Below, in pieces: positions 20,114 through 30,493 of a stretch of DNA of 64,000 bases (position 1 is its first letter; each line of letters opens with the position of its first letter). The notes under the pieces are model-generated. The model was given only the letters and a program-made list of their open reading frames with translations. It searched no databases and was not told where the DNA came from. A program made the position numbers and the translations under genes. The DNA comes from Nitrospira sp. KM1 (GTDB lineage: Bacteria > Nitrospirota > Nitrospiria > Nitrospirales > Nitrospiraceae), in NCBI RefSeq assembly GCF_011405515.1, contig NZ_AP022671.1, positions 3,162,001 to 3,226,000 of the forward strand. Reading direction: 5' to 3'.

Positions 20114-21106
20114 ATGATCCGGACTCGAATAATTGGCACAGGTTCGTACTTGCCAGACCGTGTGGTCCCAAACGGTGAATTAGGCGCCGGTTTGGGAACC
20201 AACCCTGCGAAGGTCCTTCGATTAACTGGTATTTCCGAACGTCGTCGGGCGACGGAATCGCAGGCTTCCTCTGACCTTGCTGTTGAAGCATGCCGGGAAG
20301 CATTGACGTCCGGAGGGGCCCTCGCCTCGTCAATTGAGGCCATCTTAGTATCGACCACTTCGCCGGACAGCGCGTTTCCGTCTACCGCCTGTCATGTCCA
20401 GCATCGGCTCGGTTGCCGTGGGGTAGCGGCGTTCGACCTGGCCGCTTCCTGCTCCGGATTTCTGTACGGACTGTCGATGGCTGATGCCATGATCCGAAGT
20501 GGTCAGATAAAACAATGTCTTGTAGTGTCCGCTGAGGTGAAATCTAGTTCGGTTGATCCCGCGGACGCCGACACCGCATTTCTATTTGGGGATGGGGCGG
20601 GAGCCGTGGTTGTACGCGCGGAGTCAGGACCCGATCAGCAGACTCAGGGGGTGCTGGGAATCAGATTGTACGCCGATGGGGGGAGGCACAATCTGATTCA
20701 TATCGCGGCGGGAGGATCGAGAAATCGGGCTACGGTGGCCGCCATCCAGGCGAATGAACATAAGATACGGATGGAGGGGGGGCCGCTTTTTCGTCTGGCA
20801 GTCAGAAAGCTGGAACAGGCCATTCGAGATATTTTAAAGGAATTCGGAGTGGGATTGGATGACATCGCGCAAATCCTCCTGCATCAAGCCAACGGTAGGA
20901 TCCTCTCTTGCCTCACGGAGAGATTGGGCGTGTCTGCATCCAAAGTCTGCTCTGTCATCGAGCGGTATGGCAACACTTCGTCGGCTTCTTTGCCAATAGC
21001 ATTGGACCATGCAGTTCGGAACGGCAACGTTCACGAGGGCGACGTGGTGCTACTGGGGAGTTTCGGAGGAGGAATTACATGGGCTGCAGGATTGGTCAAA
21101 TGGTAA
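20114..21106 (+). CDS. 3-oxoacyl-ACP synthase III (KASIII)-family protein
   Basis: Started at ATG 20114 (MIRTRIIGTGSYLPD), the protein has 331 residues, matching FabH. The catalytic triad is visible: Cys113 in DLAASCSGFLYG, His257 in LLHQANGRI and Asn287 in RYGNTSSASLPIAL. It condenses an acyl-CoA with malonyl-ACP to start fatty acid synthesis, or acts in a specialised pathway. It is not in a fab operon: it stands between bamD (divergent) and the phosphate uptake pair. For that reason I do not claim it is the housekeeping FabH. No strong ribosome binding site is visible before the ATG. Confidence 0.9.
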   Translation: MIRTRIIGTGSYLPDRVVPNGELGAGLGTNPAKVLRLTGISERRRATESQASSDLAVEACREALTSGGALASSIEAILVSTTSPDSAFPSTACHVQHRLGCRGVAAFDLAASCSGFLYGLSMADAMIRSGQIKQCLVVSAEVKSSSVDPADADTAFLFGDGAGAVVVRAESGPDQQTQGVLGIRLYADGGRHNLIHIAAGGSRNRATVAAIQANEHKIRMEGGPLFRLAVRKLEQAIRDILKEFGVGLDDIAQILLHQANGRILSCLTERLGVSASKVCSVIERYGNTSSASLPIALDHAVRNGNVHEGDVVLLGSFGGGITWAAGLVKW

Positions 21107-21182
21107 CGATGAGCCCGAACACGAGACAGGCGGTGCGAGGAACGCAAACAACAGGAAGGTTTTCCATCGGAGGAGCCCTGTC

Positions 21183-21803
21183 ATGATGTTCGGATTGATA
21201 CCGAGAGAAGAAGCCTTCTTCGAATTGTTCAAGAAGGCGGCTCATAACATGATCGAGGGAAGTCGTCTGCTTGCCGGGATGATGAAAGATTTACGGTCCC
21301 CCATTGATCAGGCCAAACGGATCAAGGATGTCGAACATATCGGGGACGGCATCACACATGACATCGCACTTCGGTTGAATCAGACCTTTATCACTCCGAT
21401 CGATCGCGAAGATATTCACGATCTCGCCAGCGCGTTGGACGACATTCTGGACGTGGCGGAGGCCGTGGCTGACCGTTTCGTCCTGTACAAGGTGACACAG
21501 CCGACACCGATGGCCGTCAGGCTTGCGGAGATCTTGTATCAGGCTTCAGTCGCAGTCGGGCGTGGGGTCGACCGGCTTGGGCTGCCGCATCCGCAAATTC
21601 AGGAATGCAGCGTTCAGGTGAACAGCCTCGAGAACGAGGCCGACCGCGTATCCCGTGATGCCATATCCGAACTCTTTGAGAAGGAAACGGACCCTATCGC
21701 GGTCATCAAGTGGAAAGAGATTTACGAAGGGTTCGAAGCCGGAACCGACCGCTGCGAAGACGTCGCCAACATCCTGGAACGAATCTCCATTAAACATCAC
21801 TGA
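21183..21803 (+). CDS. DUF47 / PhoU-like phosphate transport regulator
   Basis: The ATG at 21183, nine bases after ggagg (21169-21173), gives a 206-residue all-helical protein of the DUF47 (PhoU_div) family, starting MMFGLIPREEAFFELFKK. PhoU-type ExxxD metal-binding patterns are seen in KRIKDVEHIGDGITHDI and NSLENEADRVSRDAI. Such proteins are encoded directly before pit genes and are thought to control or couple the Pit transporter. Here pit begins 29 bases downstream, consistent with that rule. A longer frame runs back to 21009 inside the KASIII gene and is ignored. Confidence 0.9.
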   Translation: MMFGLIPREEAFFELFKKAAHNMIEGSRLLAGMMKDLRSPIDQAKRIKDVEHIGDGITHDIALRLNQTFITPIDREDIHDLASALDDILDVAEAVADRFVLYKVTQPTPMAVRLAEILYQASVAVGRGVDRLGLPHPQIQECSVQVNSLENEADRVSRDAISELFEKETDPIAVIKWKEIYEGFEAGTDRCEDVANILERISIKHH

Positions 21804-21832
21804 GCAGAGGCCGAACCTCTACATCCGACACC

Positions 21833-22825
21833 ATGCCTGATCTCGGCGGAATGCTTCTCCTTGTCATTTTTCTCGCACTGCTGTTCGATTTTTCGAACGG
21901 ATGGCACGACAGCGCCAACGCGATCGCGACGGTCGTGTCCACGAGAGTCGTCCCCCCGTTTGTGGCCGTGATGGGCGCGGGAATACTGAACATCGCGGGA
22001 GCGTTCATGTCGACGGCGGTTGCCAAAATGGTCGGGTCGGGCATCGTGGATCCGGCATCCGTGACTCAGCAGATGGTTGCGGCTGCCTTGGCGGGCGCCA
22101 TCTTATGGAACCTGTTTACCCTGCTCCTGGGTCTTCCGACGAGCTCTTCCCACGCGTTGATCGGCGGCTTAGTTGGAGCGGGAGTGACGCACGGCGGATG
22201 GAGTACGGTGAAATTTTCCGGCCTTCGGTCCGTTCTGGAGGCAATGGTACTGTCACCGTTCTTCGGATTTGCCATAGGACTGTCGTTCATGGTGATCATC
22301 AGCTGGTTGTTTTTTCGCGTGGCCCGCAGCGTGGCGACAAAACTCTTCAAACGCCTGCAATTGTTGTCCGCCTGTTTCATGGCCTTCAGCCACGGAGCGA
22401 ACGATGCGCAAAAAGCGATGGGGATTATTACCCTCGCGCTGCTGTCTGCCGGTGAGATTCAGACGGCCGAGGTGCCCACCTGGGTCATCGGCTCCTGTGC
22501 CATAGCCATGGGACTGGGTACGGCAGTTGGCGGATGGCAGATCGTCCGTACGCTGGGTATGGGAATCGTCAAATTAGAGCCTGTCCATGGATTTGCCGCT
22601 GAAACCGGGGCTGCTGCCGTGTTGATGGTCACCGCCCATATCGGGCTGCCGGTCAGTACAACCCACACCATTACTTCTTCAGTGATGGGAGTCGGGGCCA
22701 TCAAGCGCCTCTCGGCCGTTCGATGGGGTGTGACAAGGCGGATTCTCTATGCCTGGATCTTTACTCTTCCCGGCGCAGCCATTCTCGCCTCGATCATCTA
22801 CGTGCTCGGCGCCAAATTCTCATAG
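21833..22825 (+). CDS. pit: Low-affinity inorganic phosphate transporter, Pit family
   Basis: The 330-residue membrane protein has the two inverted PHO-4 signatures: FDFSNGWHDSANAIATVVSTR near the N-terminus and FMAFSHGANDAQKAMGII in the second half. Other matching features are LGLPTSSSHALIGGLVGAG and LPVSTTHTITSSVMGVGA. About ten helices are expected. It imports metal-phosphate complexes driven by the proton gradient. It forms a pair with the DUF47 gene and is convergent with the PhoR/PhoB-like pair, suggesting a phosphate-response locus. Confidence 0.94.
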   Translation: MPDLGGMLLLVIFLALLFDFSNGWHDSANAIATVVSTRVVPPFVAVMGAGILNIAGAFMSTAVAKMVGSGIVDPASVTQQMVAAALAGAILWNLFTLLLGLPTSSSHALIGGLVGAGVTHGGWSTVKFSGLRSVLEAMVLSPFFGFAIGLSFMVIISWLFFRVARSVATKLFKRLQLLSACFMAFSHGANDAQKAMGIITLALLSAGEIQTAEVPTWVIGSCAIAMGLGTAVGGWQIVRTLGMGIVKLEPVHGFAAETGAAAVLMVTAHIGLPVSTTHTITSSVMGVGAIKRLSAVRWGVTRRILYAWIFTLPGAAILASIIYVLGAKFS

Positions 22826-22849
22826 CCGGCCCTGAGAGTCAGATACAGC

Positions 22850-24664
22850 CTACAGGATGGGGAGCCTCACGACGAACCGGCTCCCGGTGGGACTATTCGC
22901 TTCTGCCCAGACCTGCCCGCCGTGTCCCTCCACGATATGCTTGACGATCGCCAGGCCCAGGCCGGTGCCTCCCAGTTCACGTGACCGGGCTTTGTCGACC
23001 CGATAGAACCGTTCAAAGATGCGTGGCCGGTCCTGCTCGGGAATGCCGATTCCTGTATCAGCCACGCTAATCTCGATCATGTCTTGCGGATGGCCGGGCA
23101 GGCCGACATTGTGGATCGGGCGGGCCGCGACGGTGATGGTCCCGCCCTCCGGAGTGTATTTGATCGCATTGTCGACCAGATTCGCGAGGACTTGGAGCAG
23201 TCGCTCTTGGTCCCCGCTAAAGAGCGGAAGGCCCACCATGCCGACGGCTTGCAATTGGTGCTGTTTCTTATCCGCCAGAGGTTTGATCATGGAGAAGGTG
23301 CGTTCGATAAGCGAATCAATCTGCAGCGGCTCACGCTTGAAGTGCACCTGCCCAGATTCAATCTTCGACAGTTGAAGGAGGTCTTCCAGGATCAGGTTGA
23401 GCCGATCGCTTTGTTTAAGGATGATGTGAAGAAAATTAGTCCTGCTTTGCGGATCATCCTGCGCGCCGTCCAGCAGGGCCTCGACATAACCCTTGATCGA
23501 GGTGAGCGGCGTCCGTAATTCGTGAGACACGTTCGCCACAAAATCCTTTCGAATGCTTTCGAGCCGGCGAAGTTCCGTGACGTCATGGAAAATGAAGATG
23601 GCGCAGACGTCGTATTCTCCTTGCGCGCCTGCTGCCGAGGCCTCGATATGCACGCAGCGCCCCGAGTCCAGGAGAATTTCCTCTTGTTCCGTCGTCGATC
23701 CATCAAGGACCCTTGAGACAATCGCATCAAGCTGAGGATGTCTGAAGGCCCTGGAGTAATGATGCCCTCGCGCCTGTGACTTCGAGATGCCGAACATGCG
23801 TTCCAATGCCGGATTGACCTGGAGGATACGTCCCGCGCTGTCCAAAACCATCACGCCTTCCACCATGGACGTCAACATGGCGAGCAATTGAGCACGGTCG
23901 TCGGAAATTTCCGCGATGCTCGTGTTTAACTGGTCGGCCATTTGGTTCAGTGTATCGGCCAAGAGGCCGACTTCATCGCGCGACGACACACGAATCTTGA
24001 CCGTATGATCTCCGCCCGCCAGTCTCTTTGCCGCCGATGCCATGTCCAGCAACGGCCTGGTGAGGCTTCCCGCCAGCCAGACGCTGAGACCGACAACGAG
24101 CAAGAACGCGCTGCCGAACGCAAGAGCGAGGTTGCGTTTGAGCGTCGCCTGTTCTTGGTCAAGCGTCGTCATCGGAAGTCCCAGCCTCAGATAGAGCGGT
24201 TGAACAGACGGATTGGCGTTGTGCAGACGTGTGGCGCGGTAGAGCGTCCGATCTCCCGTCGTTTTGCTGGCGCGCAGGTCCGTGCCAGTCCCCGTTGCCA
24301 CGGCCTGCTCGATTTCCGGTCTCGTACGGTGATTTTCAACGGCGGCAAGGTCCCGGTCTTGGACCGCACTATCGGCCACGACCGTCCCGTCACTCGCGAT
24401 GAGTGTGACTCTGGCCAGGGACCGTGTGCCGAGTTCCCGCAGGACGGATTGGAGTTGAAATCGGACAGCCGGTGCCTGGAGATCGGGAAACAGACCTCGT
24501 AGTTGATACGCGATCAGGCTGGTCCGGACTTCCAATGTCAGATGGGATCGAGTGAGTTCCTGCTGCTCCAGTGAGCGCGCGGCGAGAATTCCCGCGATGA
24601 CGAATCCACAAATAAGGGCAAGCAGTGTGGCGAGCGCGACCTTCCAGCGGATCGAGATCGTCAT
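22850..24664 (-). CDS. phoR: PhoR-like sensor histidine kinase
   Basis: The 604-residue inner-membrane kinase has TM1 at about residues 8-30, a periplasmic sensor of about 150 residues, TM2 at about 178-198, HAMP (200-255), PAS (262-365) and HisKA with phosphoacceptor His381 in NVSHELRTPLTS. The HATPase_c domain has DNAIKYTPEGG, VADTGIGIP and GGTGLGLAIVKHIVEGHGG. It overlaps the regulator gene by four bases. The architecture is that of PhoR kinases, and the Pit/DUF47 neighbours support a phosphate role, but related kinases sense other signals, so the name is a strong suggestion rather than proof. Confidence 0.85.
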   Translation of the reverse strand: MTISIRWKVALATLLALICGFVIAGILAARSLEQQELTRSHLTLEVRTSLIAYQLRGLFPDLQAPAVRFQLQSVLRELGTRSLARVTLIASDGTVVADSAVQDRDLAAVENHRTRPEIEQAVATGTGTDLRASKTTGDRTLYRATRLHNANPSVQPLYLRLGLPMTTLDQEQATLKRNLALAFGSAFLLVVGLSVWLAGSLTRPLLDMASAAKRLAGGDHTVKIRVSSRDEVGLLADTLNQMADQLNTSIAEISDDRAQLLAMLTSMVEGVMVLDSAGRILQVNPALERMFGISKSQARGHHYSRAFRHPQLDAIVSRVLDGSTTEQEEILLDSGRCVHIEASAAGAQGEYDVCAIFIFHDVTELRRLESIRKDFVANVSHELRTPLTSIKGYVEALLDGAQDDPQSRTNFLHIILKQSDRLNLILEDLLQLSKIESGQVHFKREPLQIDSLIERTFSMIKPLADKKQHQLQAVGMVGLPLFSGDQERLLQVLANLVDNAIKYTPEGGTITVAARPIHNVGLPGHPQDMIEISVADTGIGIPEQDRPRIFERFYRVDKARSRELGGTGLGLAIVKHIVEGHGGQVWAEANSPTGSRFVVRLPIL

Positions 24665-25371
24665 GTCGTGCCAGGTCGCTCCTTCAATTTATAACCAAGG
24701 GATTTGACGGATAGAATCGCCTCATCGAGGAGCGAGATCTTTTGTTTGAGGCGACGGACATGCACATCGACGGTTCTCGTCGTGCCGAAGTAGTCGTACC
24801 CCCAAATGGTATTCAACAGGACTTCCCTGGTCAGCACGCGTCCGGGATTACGCAGCAGGTGTTCCAGAAGACCGAATTCCTTGGCCGTGAGCGGCACCTC
24901 TGTGCCTTGGACGGTGACTTCGTGGCGTGAGAGATCCATGACCACTGGGCCGTAGCGGTAGACAGTGGGACTGTCCGTGTGACTTCGGTCGAGTCTGCGG
25001 AACATGGCCTTGACCCGTGCCACGAGTGCTTTCGGGCTGAACGGTTTCGTGACGTAATCATCGGCTCCGAGCTCGAGACCAATGACGGTGTCGGACTCTT
25101 CCGCTTTGGCCGTCAGCATGATGATCGGCAGCAGAGCGGTTTCCGCGGAGGCGCGCAGACGTTTACAGACCTCAAGCCCGTCGATTTCCGGCAGCATCAG
25201 GTCGAGCACGAGCAAATCCGGCTTTTCGGATTTGGCCAGCTTCAGACCTTCGGTTCCATTGGCGGCCGCGACGACCCGGTATCCCTCCTTCTCCAGGTAT
25301 AATTTGACCAGTTGAAGAATGTCCCGCTCGTCCTCGACGACGAGGATTTTTTTGATGCCGTTCTGTGTCAT
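24661..25371 (-). CDS. phoB: PhoB-like OmpR-family response regulator
   Basis: The 236-residue protein has an N-terminal receiver domain with phosphoacceptor Asp57 (LLVLDLMLPEIDG), Thr in IIMLTAKAEE and Lys in TKPFSPKALVARV, then a winged-helix DNA-binding domain with LTAKEFGLLEHLLRNPGRVLTRE and a terminal VDVHVRRLKQKI. It is coupled to the kinase gene downstream. I looked for a Pho box upstream of pit and of this gene and found none I would defend. Confidence 0.88.
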   Translation of the reverse strand: MTQNGIKKILVVEDERDILQLVKLYLEKEGYRVVAAANGTEGLKLAKSEKPDLLVLDLMLPEIDGLEVCKRLRASAETALLPIIMLTAKAEESDTVIGLELGADDYVTKPFSPKALVARVKAMFRRLDRSHTDSPTVYRYGPVVMDLSRHEVTVQGTEVPLTAKEFGLLEHLLRNPGRVLTREVLLNTIWGYDYFGTTRTVDVHVRRLKQKISLLDEAILSVKSLGYKLKERPGTT

Positions 25372-25453
25372 GGCGACGAGTCAGCGTACGGAGGTATGTG
25401 AAGCGTGTCAAGGCACGCTGTGACTCAGGATCCTCCTTGGGAGGTGTAATCTG

Positions 25454-25470
25454 TTGACGGAGACCGTCAA
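25454..25470. promoter_or_regulatory. Perfect 7-bp inverted repeat upstream of ispH
   Basis: TTGACGG and CCGTCAA face each other across three bases, between the divergent phoB-like gene and ispH and about 50 bases before the ispH ATG. It may be an operator. The left arm also reads as a -35-like TTGACG, but the matching -10 is poor. Confidence 0.35.
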
Positions 25471-25521
25471 TGTCACGTAAGGTGATGCACGGGTTGTCCA
25501 GTCAGAAAGGGGCCTGATTCC

Positions 25522-26478
25522 ATGAAAATTTATCTCGCCAATCCGCGCGGATTCTGCGCCGGTGTGGACCGGGCCATCGATATCGTCGATCTCTCGTTGA
25601 AGAAGTACGGAGCTCCGATCTACGTGCGCCACGAGATCGTCCACAGCCGTCATGTCGTGAATTCATTGCGTCAGAAAGGAGCCGTGTTCGTGGAGGAACT
25701 CGGTGAAGTGCCTGAAGGCTCCGTCGTGATCTTCAGTGCTCATGGTGTGGCAAAGTCGGTCTGGGATGAAGCGAATCGTCGCCGGCTGCATGTCATCGAC
25801 GCGACGTGCCCGCTCGTCATCAAGGTCCACAATGAAGTCAATCGCGACTATACGCAGGGGTATGACTTGATTCTCATCGGTCATGCCGGACATCCCGAAG
25901 TGATCGGAACGCTCGGACAGATCCCCGACAAGTTTCACCTGGTTTCCTCGGTGGAGGATGTTGAAAAGTTGCAGGTGGAAAATGCTCATTCCTTATCATA
26001 TGTCACGCAGACGACGTTGAGCGTCGATGAGTGTCGTGACATCGTCGGGGCTCTTCATAAGCGATTTCCCAATATCAAAGGACCGCATCAGGAAGATATC
26101 TGCTATGCCACGCAGAATCGTCAGAATGCCGTCAAGGAACTGTCCAGGCTTGTCGATGTAATCCTGGTCATTGGATCGCCAAATAGCTCAAATTCCAATC
26201 GGTTGCGGGAGTTGGGCGAGCACTGTGGGATCAATTCTTATTTGATCGATTCCGCAGCCGACATCAATCCGGGCTGGCTGAAGAACGTCAATGCCGTGGG
26301 TATTACTGCCGGGGCGTCCGCTCCAGAAGTCTTGGTTGAGGAAGTCGTGGCGTATTTGAAGACCTATGGGTCTTCGGCAGAGGTGGAGCATTTGAATGTG
26401 ATCGAGGAGGATGTAGAGTTCCTACTTCCGAAAGAGTTGATTGCGATCGAATCTGCAGGCAAGTCCGTCACCGCATGA
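25522..26478 (+). CDS. ispH: 4-hydroxy-3-methylbut-2-enyl diphosphate reductase
   Basis: The 318-residue protein has the three cluster cysteines of IspH: C12 (NPRGFCAGV), C96 (DATCPLV) and C194 ([10 protein letters not shown]). Substrate-binding motifs include [23 protein letters not shown] and SNSNRL. It makes IPP and DMAPP in the last step of the MEP pathway. Two further MEP genes (dxs, ispG) lie 13-15 kb downstream, among hopanoid genes. The ATG at 25522 follows a gaaaggggcc site. Confidence 0.97.
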   Translation: MKIYLANPRGFCAGVDRAIDIVDLSLKKYGAPIYVRHEIVHSRHVVNSLRQKGAVFVEELGEVPEGSVVIFSAHGVAKSVWDEANRRRLHVIDATCPLVIKVHNEVNRDYTQGYDLILIGHAGHPEVIGTLGQIPDKFHLVSSVEDVEKLQVENAHSLSYVTQTTLSVDECRDIVGALHKRFPNIKGPHQEDICYATQNRQNAVKELSRLVDVILVIGSPNSSNSNRLRELGEHCGINSYLIDSAADINPGWLKNVNAVGITAGASAPEVLVEEVVAYLKTYGSSAEVEHLNVIEEDVEFLLPKELIAIESAGKSVTA

Positions 26479-26551
26479 GTCCCGCCTGTCCCTGTTTCGA
26501 CCAAATATTGTAGGACTTGGCTAGCGCCTCCACTACAGGCTGTATTTTTCT

Positions 26552-26580
26552 TTGATTCCCCGGCCGGGCTGTGCTACAAA
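26552..26580 (+). promoter_or_regulatory. Promoter candidate for smc
   Basis: TTGATT at 26552-26557, a 17-base spacer and TACAAA at 26575-26580 lie about 60 bases before the smc ATG. Confidence 0.4.
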
Positions 26581-26640
26581 ACTTGCCCGTGCAGTCCCCA
26601 CACCGACCAGCAAAAACTTCTATCACAGAAGGAGCCGTGC

Positions 26641-29600
26641 ATGTATCTCAAGTCGCTTGAGATGTTGGGGTTCAAGTCGTTCGCGGAAGCGCGAATCGAA
26701 TTTCCGGAGGGTGTGACGGCGATCGTCGGCCCCAATGGAAGCGGTAAAAGCAACGTAGTCGATGCCATTCTATGGGTGCTGGGGGAACAGAGCACAAAAA
26801 CGTTGCGCAGTGAAAAAATGGAAGACGTGATTTTCAACGGGACCGAGTTGCGCAAACCCTTGGGTATGGCGGAGGTCTCACTGATCATCAGCGGGCTCGA
26901 TCATATCAAAGTCGATCCGCTCTCCGGTCTCACAAGCCAACTCGCGGAATATCAGGATCTGATGATCACACGCCGCCTCTACCGTAACGGAGACAGCGAA
27001 TATCTGCTCAACAAGGCGGCGTGTCGTTTGAAAGACATCCGCAGCGTGCTGCTGGATACCAGAGCGGGAACGAAGGGACACACGGTTATTGCCCAGGGAC
27101 AGATCGATCAGATTCTCAATGCCTCTCCGCAAGACCGTCGTGAGCTGATCGAGGAGACCGCAGGGATCGTTCGATACAAAAAACAAAAAGCCGAGGCGCT
27201 ACGCAAGCTAGACTCCACACATCAGAATCTCCTGCGGGTGAGAGACATCATCGCCGAGGTCAAAAAGCAGTTGAATTCGCTCGAACGCCAGGCGCGTCAG
27301 GCGCGCTCCTATCAACTGCTTCAACAGGAAGCCCGGACGCTGGAAATTCGGTTGCTTACCGATGAATATCGAACGCTAAGCAGGGGCATCACCGACATTG
27401 AGAAGGCGCTTTCAGGCCTGACGGAACAGGAATCGGAGCAAGCAGCACAGCAGGGGAGACTCACCGCTGAACTCGAACGGACCAAGCTGTCGATTGCCCA
27501 GGCGGGCGAGGTCATTCAACAGCGCCGTCAAGAACTCGAACGCGTTGAACAGCAGCAATCGCAGGCGTTGACCGCCGCGGAGGTCGAACGGCATCGGGGT
27601 GAATTGTTTCGCCAGCAGCGAGTTCAGGGAGAGCGCGAATCCGAACGTATGCGGCAAGAGCAGGAACGGGTCAAGGCGGACGATGCGGTGCTGCGCGAAA
27701 CGCTGGAAACGCTGGAATCGCAACTCGTCGAGCGCGAACAGGAACTCGAGGTGCTTGACTGTGAGGTGAAAGCCCTCTTGCACCGGCGGGCAAGCGTTGT
27801 ACAGGAAGAGGAGCGCGGACGTGTGGACGTATTGAATCTTGCCGTCCTTGTGGCAAACACGGAGCAGAACCTGTCCCAATTGACGACACGGGTCGGCGAC
27901 TTATCGGCACGAGAGACCCGAATGGCCCAGGAGCGGGAGGAGTTCCGCGCGCAGCATCTCGCGACGGCGGACAGACAGCATCAGGTGGGTCTTGATCGGC
28001 GAGAGGCCGAGACCTCTGTCGTCGAACTGCGCCATCGACAGCAAGAACTTGCGCAGTCTATGGAACAGACGGAACGTGCCGTGACGGAACTGGATCGCAC
28101 AAATCTGCAGCAGGCCGAGGAACTCGCCGCCGCGGACTCACATTTGCGTGCGCTACAGGATGTTCTGCGCGAAGCGATGGGATATGCCCGGACGGGAGCC
28201 GAAGAATCCACGGCTCTAAAGGGTTGTGATGGCGTCCAGGAGGCAATTGCCGAGTGGCTTGAGGTTCCCTCAGGTCTCGAGCGCGCGGTAGAAGCTATAT
28301 TGGGCGAACGGGTCCGAGGCTGGTTCGTCGATAACCCTGAGGCGGCAACACGAGCGGTGGGTTTTCTCACGCAACATGAACTAGGGCGTGGAGCGTTTCT
28401 TCCCCAGTCTCTCCGGTGGACAGAACGGCAGTCCGTCGAGCCGTGGTGGGAATTGCTTCGAGAATGTCCGGGCGTCGTCGGACAGGCTCTTGATCTCATC
28501 CGTGGTGACGACGCGCGCAACGCTGTCCGCGCCTATCTGTTCAGCGGCGTGGTCATCGTCGACACACTGGATGTGGCCATGACTCTGTGGCGTGCCGGAA
28601 CCTGGACCGCTCCCGAGGGGCCGACGTTCGTGACACGTTCCGGTGAGGTTCTCGATGCTGCCGGGGTCGTAAGCGCTGGCCAGGCCGGAGCCTCGGGAGC
28701 CGGTCTTCTTGAGCGGCGTCGTGAAGTCATGGATCTCGATGCCAGGCGGACGCGCCTTGGGGAGGCCTTGGAAGAGGGGCGTTGCCGTCGCGAGCAGATG
28801 GGCGTAGCACTGCAATCGCTTCGTGAAGAATCACGAGTGGTGGCGGACTTCCTGCGTGAGGCCGAACTGAAGGCGCTCTCGCTTCAGAAAGATGAAACGG
28901 GGTTGCACCAGTTTCTCGGAAATTTATCACAACGCATCGAGGTGCTGGAGGGGGATTCAAAGCGCGACTCGGAGGAGGTTCAGAGACTCGAGCAGGAAGT
29001 CCGGCTGAACGAGGGACAGTTGGCCCAGTGGATGAGAGAAAAAATGGGACAAGAGCAGTCGCTGGGGCAAGTTCGCGCACGAGCGACTGAAATCGATCAC
29101 CGGGTGCAAGAGGTGCAACAACGGCTGACGGCAGCACAGTTATCCGCCCAGGGTGTCCGCACGACCTGCGAGCATCATCGCCGGGACTTGGAGCGCGTCA
29201 GACAGGAACATGAAGAGGCCGTCAGGCGCAGCGAGGAACTCACCCAACAGCTGGAGTCCTTGAGTGGGTCCATTGAGCAGAGCGAAGCAGAACGCCGGAA
29301 GCAGGAAGATCTCTGTCGGGATCTGGGCGCCGCGGTCGACGCCGCGAAGGGGTTGTTGGTAGGGGCGCAGGATTGTCAAACGGAAGACCTGACCCGCGCA
29401 CAAGGGATTGAAGTTGACCTGGACACTGTGCGGAATACGGTATCGTCCCTCCGAGAGCAACGGATGACCGTTGAGGTTAAGCGAGCCGAAGTGCGTACGC
29501 AACTCGGCGTCGTGGAATCCACGTTGACCGGTACCTATGAAGTCGATCTTGGGATGCTATCGGACCAATTTCAAACGGACGCATTGCCGGACGGACAGAA

Positions 29601-30300
29601 TCAACCCGACCAGCCCGTAGATGATCCCAGGCAGCAACTGCAGAAAATCCGAGAGCGGCTCGACCGCATGGGACCGATCAATCTTGCGGCCATTAGCGAG
29701 CATCAAGAATTGGAAGAGCGGCATCGATTCCTGACAACGCAGGAGCAGGATCTCTCGAATTCGATCGCCTCGCTGAAAGAAATCATTCAACGCATCAATA
29801 GAACGACCAAGGACATGTTCGCCTCCACCTTTGCCGAACTGCAGGAGAAATTTAGCCAGGTTTTCGCGAAGTTCTTTCCTGGCGGCCGCGCCGAACTCCA
29901 GTTGGTGGATGCGGCGGTTGATGAATCCGGCGAGGGAACAGGCTCGGAGGATCCGGGAGTCGAGATCGTCGCACAACCTCCTGGAAAACGCCTGAAGAAC
30001 ATTACGATGCTCTCCGGAGGTGAAAAAACATTGACGGCCATGGCGCTATTGTTTGCCAGTTTCCTTATCCGTCCGACGCCGTTCTGCATTCTTGACGAGA
30101 TCGATGCGCCGCTCGATGAGGAAAACATCGGACGGTTCACGGCCGTGCTCCGTGAGCTGTCCAGCGATGCGCAATTTATGGTCATCACGCATAATAAGCG
30201 CACGATGGGGATCGCAGATTCCTTGTTTGGGGTAACCATGGAGGAGCCGGGAATCTCGAAGCTCGTCTCGGTCCGCCTCAGCGATTTTCAACCAGCGTAG
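26641..30300 (+). CDS. smc: Chromosome segregation protein SMC
   Basis: The 1219-residue protein has the full SMC layout: N-terminal Walker [10 protein letters not shown] (residues 30-38), long coiled coil (about 170-510), a hinge around residues 520-650, a second coiled coil (about 680-1000), and a C-terminal head with signature [16 protein letters not shown] and Walker [16 protein letters not shown]. It condenses and resolves the chromosome with ScpA/ScpB, which are not in this window. The acidic insert in the C-terminal head ([18 protein letters not shown]) is normal for the family. The ATG at 26641 follows agaaggagcc. Confidence 0.96.
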   Translation: MYLKSLEMLGFKSFAEARIEFPEGVTAIVGPNGSGKSNVVDAILWVLGEQSTKTLRSEKMEDVIFNGTELRKPLGMAEVSLIISGLDHIKVDPLSGLTSQLAEYQDLMITRRLYRNGDSEYLLNKAACRLKDIRSVLLDTRAGTKGHTVIAQGQIDQILNASPQDRRELIEETAGIVRYKKQKAEALRKLDSTHQNLLRVRDIIAEVKKQLNSLERQARQARSYQLLQQEARTLEIRLLTDEYRTLSRGITDIEKALSGLTEQESEQAAQQGRLTAELERTKLSIAQAGEVIQQRRQELERVEQQQSQALTAAEVERHRGELFRQQRVQGERESERMRQEQERVKADDAVLRETLETLESQLVEREQELEVLDCEVKALLHRRASVVQEEERGRVDVLNLAVLVANTEQNLSQLTTRVGDLSARETRMAQEREEFRAQHLATADRQHQVGLDRREAETSVVELRHRQQELAQSMEQTERAVTELDRTNLQQAEELAAADSHLRALQDVLREAMGYARTGAEESTALKGCDGVQEAIAEWLEVPSGLERAVEAILGERVRGWFVDNPEAATRAVGFLTQHELGRGAFLPQSLRWTERQSVEPWWELLRECPGVVGQALDLIRGDDARNAVRAYLFSGVVIVDTLDVAMTLWRAGTWTAPEGPTFVTRSGEVLDAAGVVSAGQAGASGAGLLERRREVMDLDARRTRLGEALEEGRCRREQMGVALQSLREESRVVADFLREAELKALSLQKDETGLHQFLGNLSQRIEVLEGDSKRDSEEVQRLEQEVRLNEGQLAQWMREKMGQEQSLGQVRARATEIDHRVQEVQQRLTAAQLSAQGVRTTCEHHRRDLERVRQEHEEAVRRSEELTQQLESLSGSIEQSEAERRKQEDLCRDLGAAVDAAKGLLVGAQDCQTEDLTRAQGIEVDLDTVRNTVSSLREQRMTVEVKRAEVRTQLGVVESTLTGTYEVDLGMLSDQFQTDALPDGQNQPDQPVDDPRQQLQKIRERLDRMGPINLAAISEHQELEERHRFLTTQEQDLSNSIASLKEIIQRINRTTKDMFASTFAELQEKFSQVFAKFFPGGRAELQLVDAAVDESGEGTGSEDPGVEIVAQPPGKRLKNITMLSGGEKTLTAMALLFASFLIRPTPFCILDEIDAPLDEENIGRFTAVLRELSSDAQFMVITHNKRTMGIADSLFGVTMEEPGISKLVSVRLSDFQPA

Positions 30301-30355
30301 AATGATAATAGTCGAAAAACTCTTGTAGTTCAGGGCACTTCCGCTCTCCTCTTGC

Positions 30356-30384
30356 TTGACTTCGCTTGTGGTGTCTGTTATATC
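30356..30384 (+). promoter_or_regulatory. Sigma70-type promoter for the hopanoid operon
   Basis: TTGACT at 30356-30361, exactly 17 bases, then TATATC at 30379-30384, about 110 bases before the squalene-hopene cyclase ATG. Confidence 0.55.
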
Positions 30385-30493
30385 CCGAGACACTAGTCGT
30401 GGTCGATCCGCGTATCGAAAGCCCGGCATGCGCCGATGAGGTAAAATCGGTAGGGCCGATTCCTCTCGCGTCTATTCTTGCAGTCAAATCACG

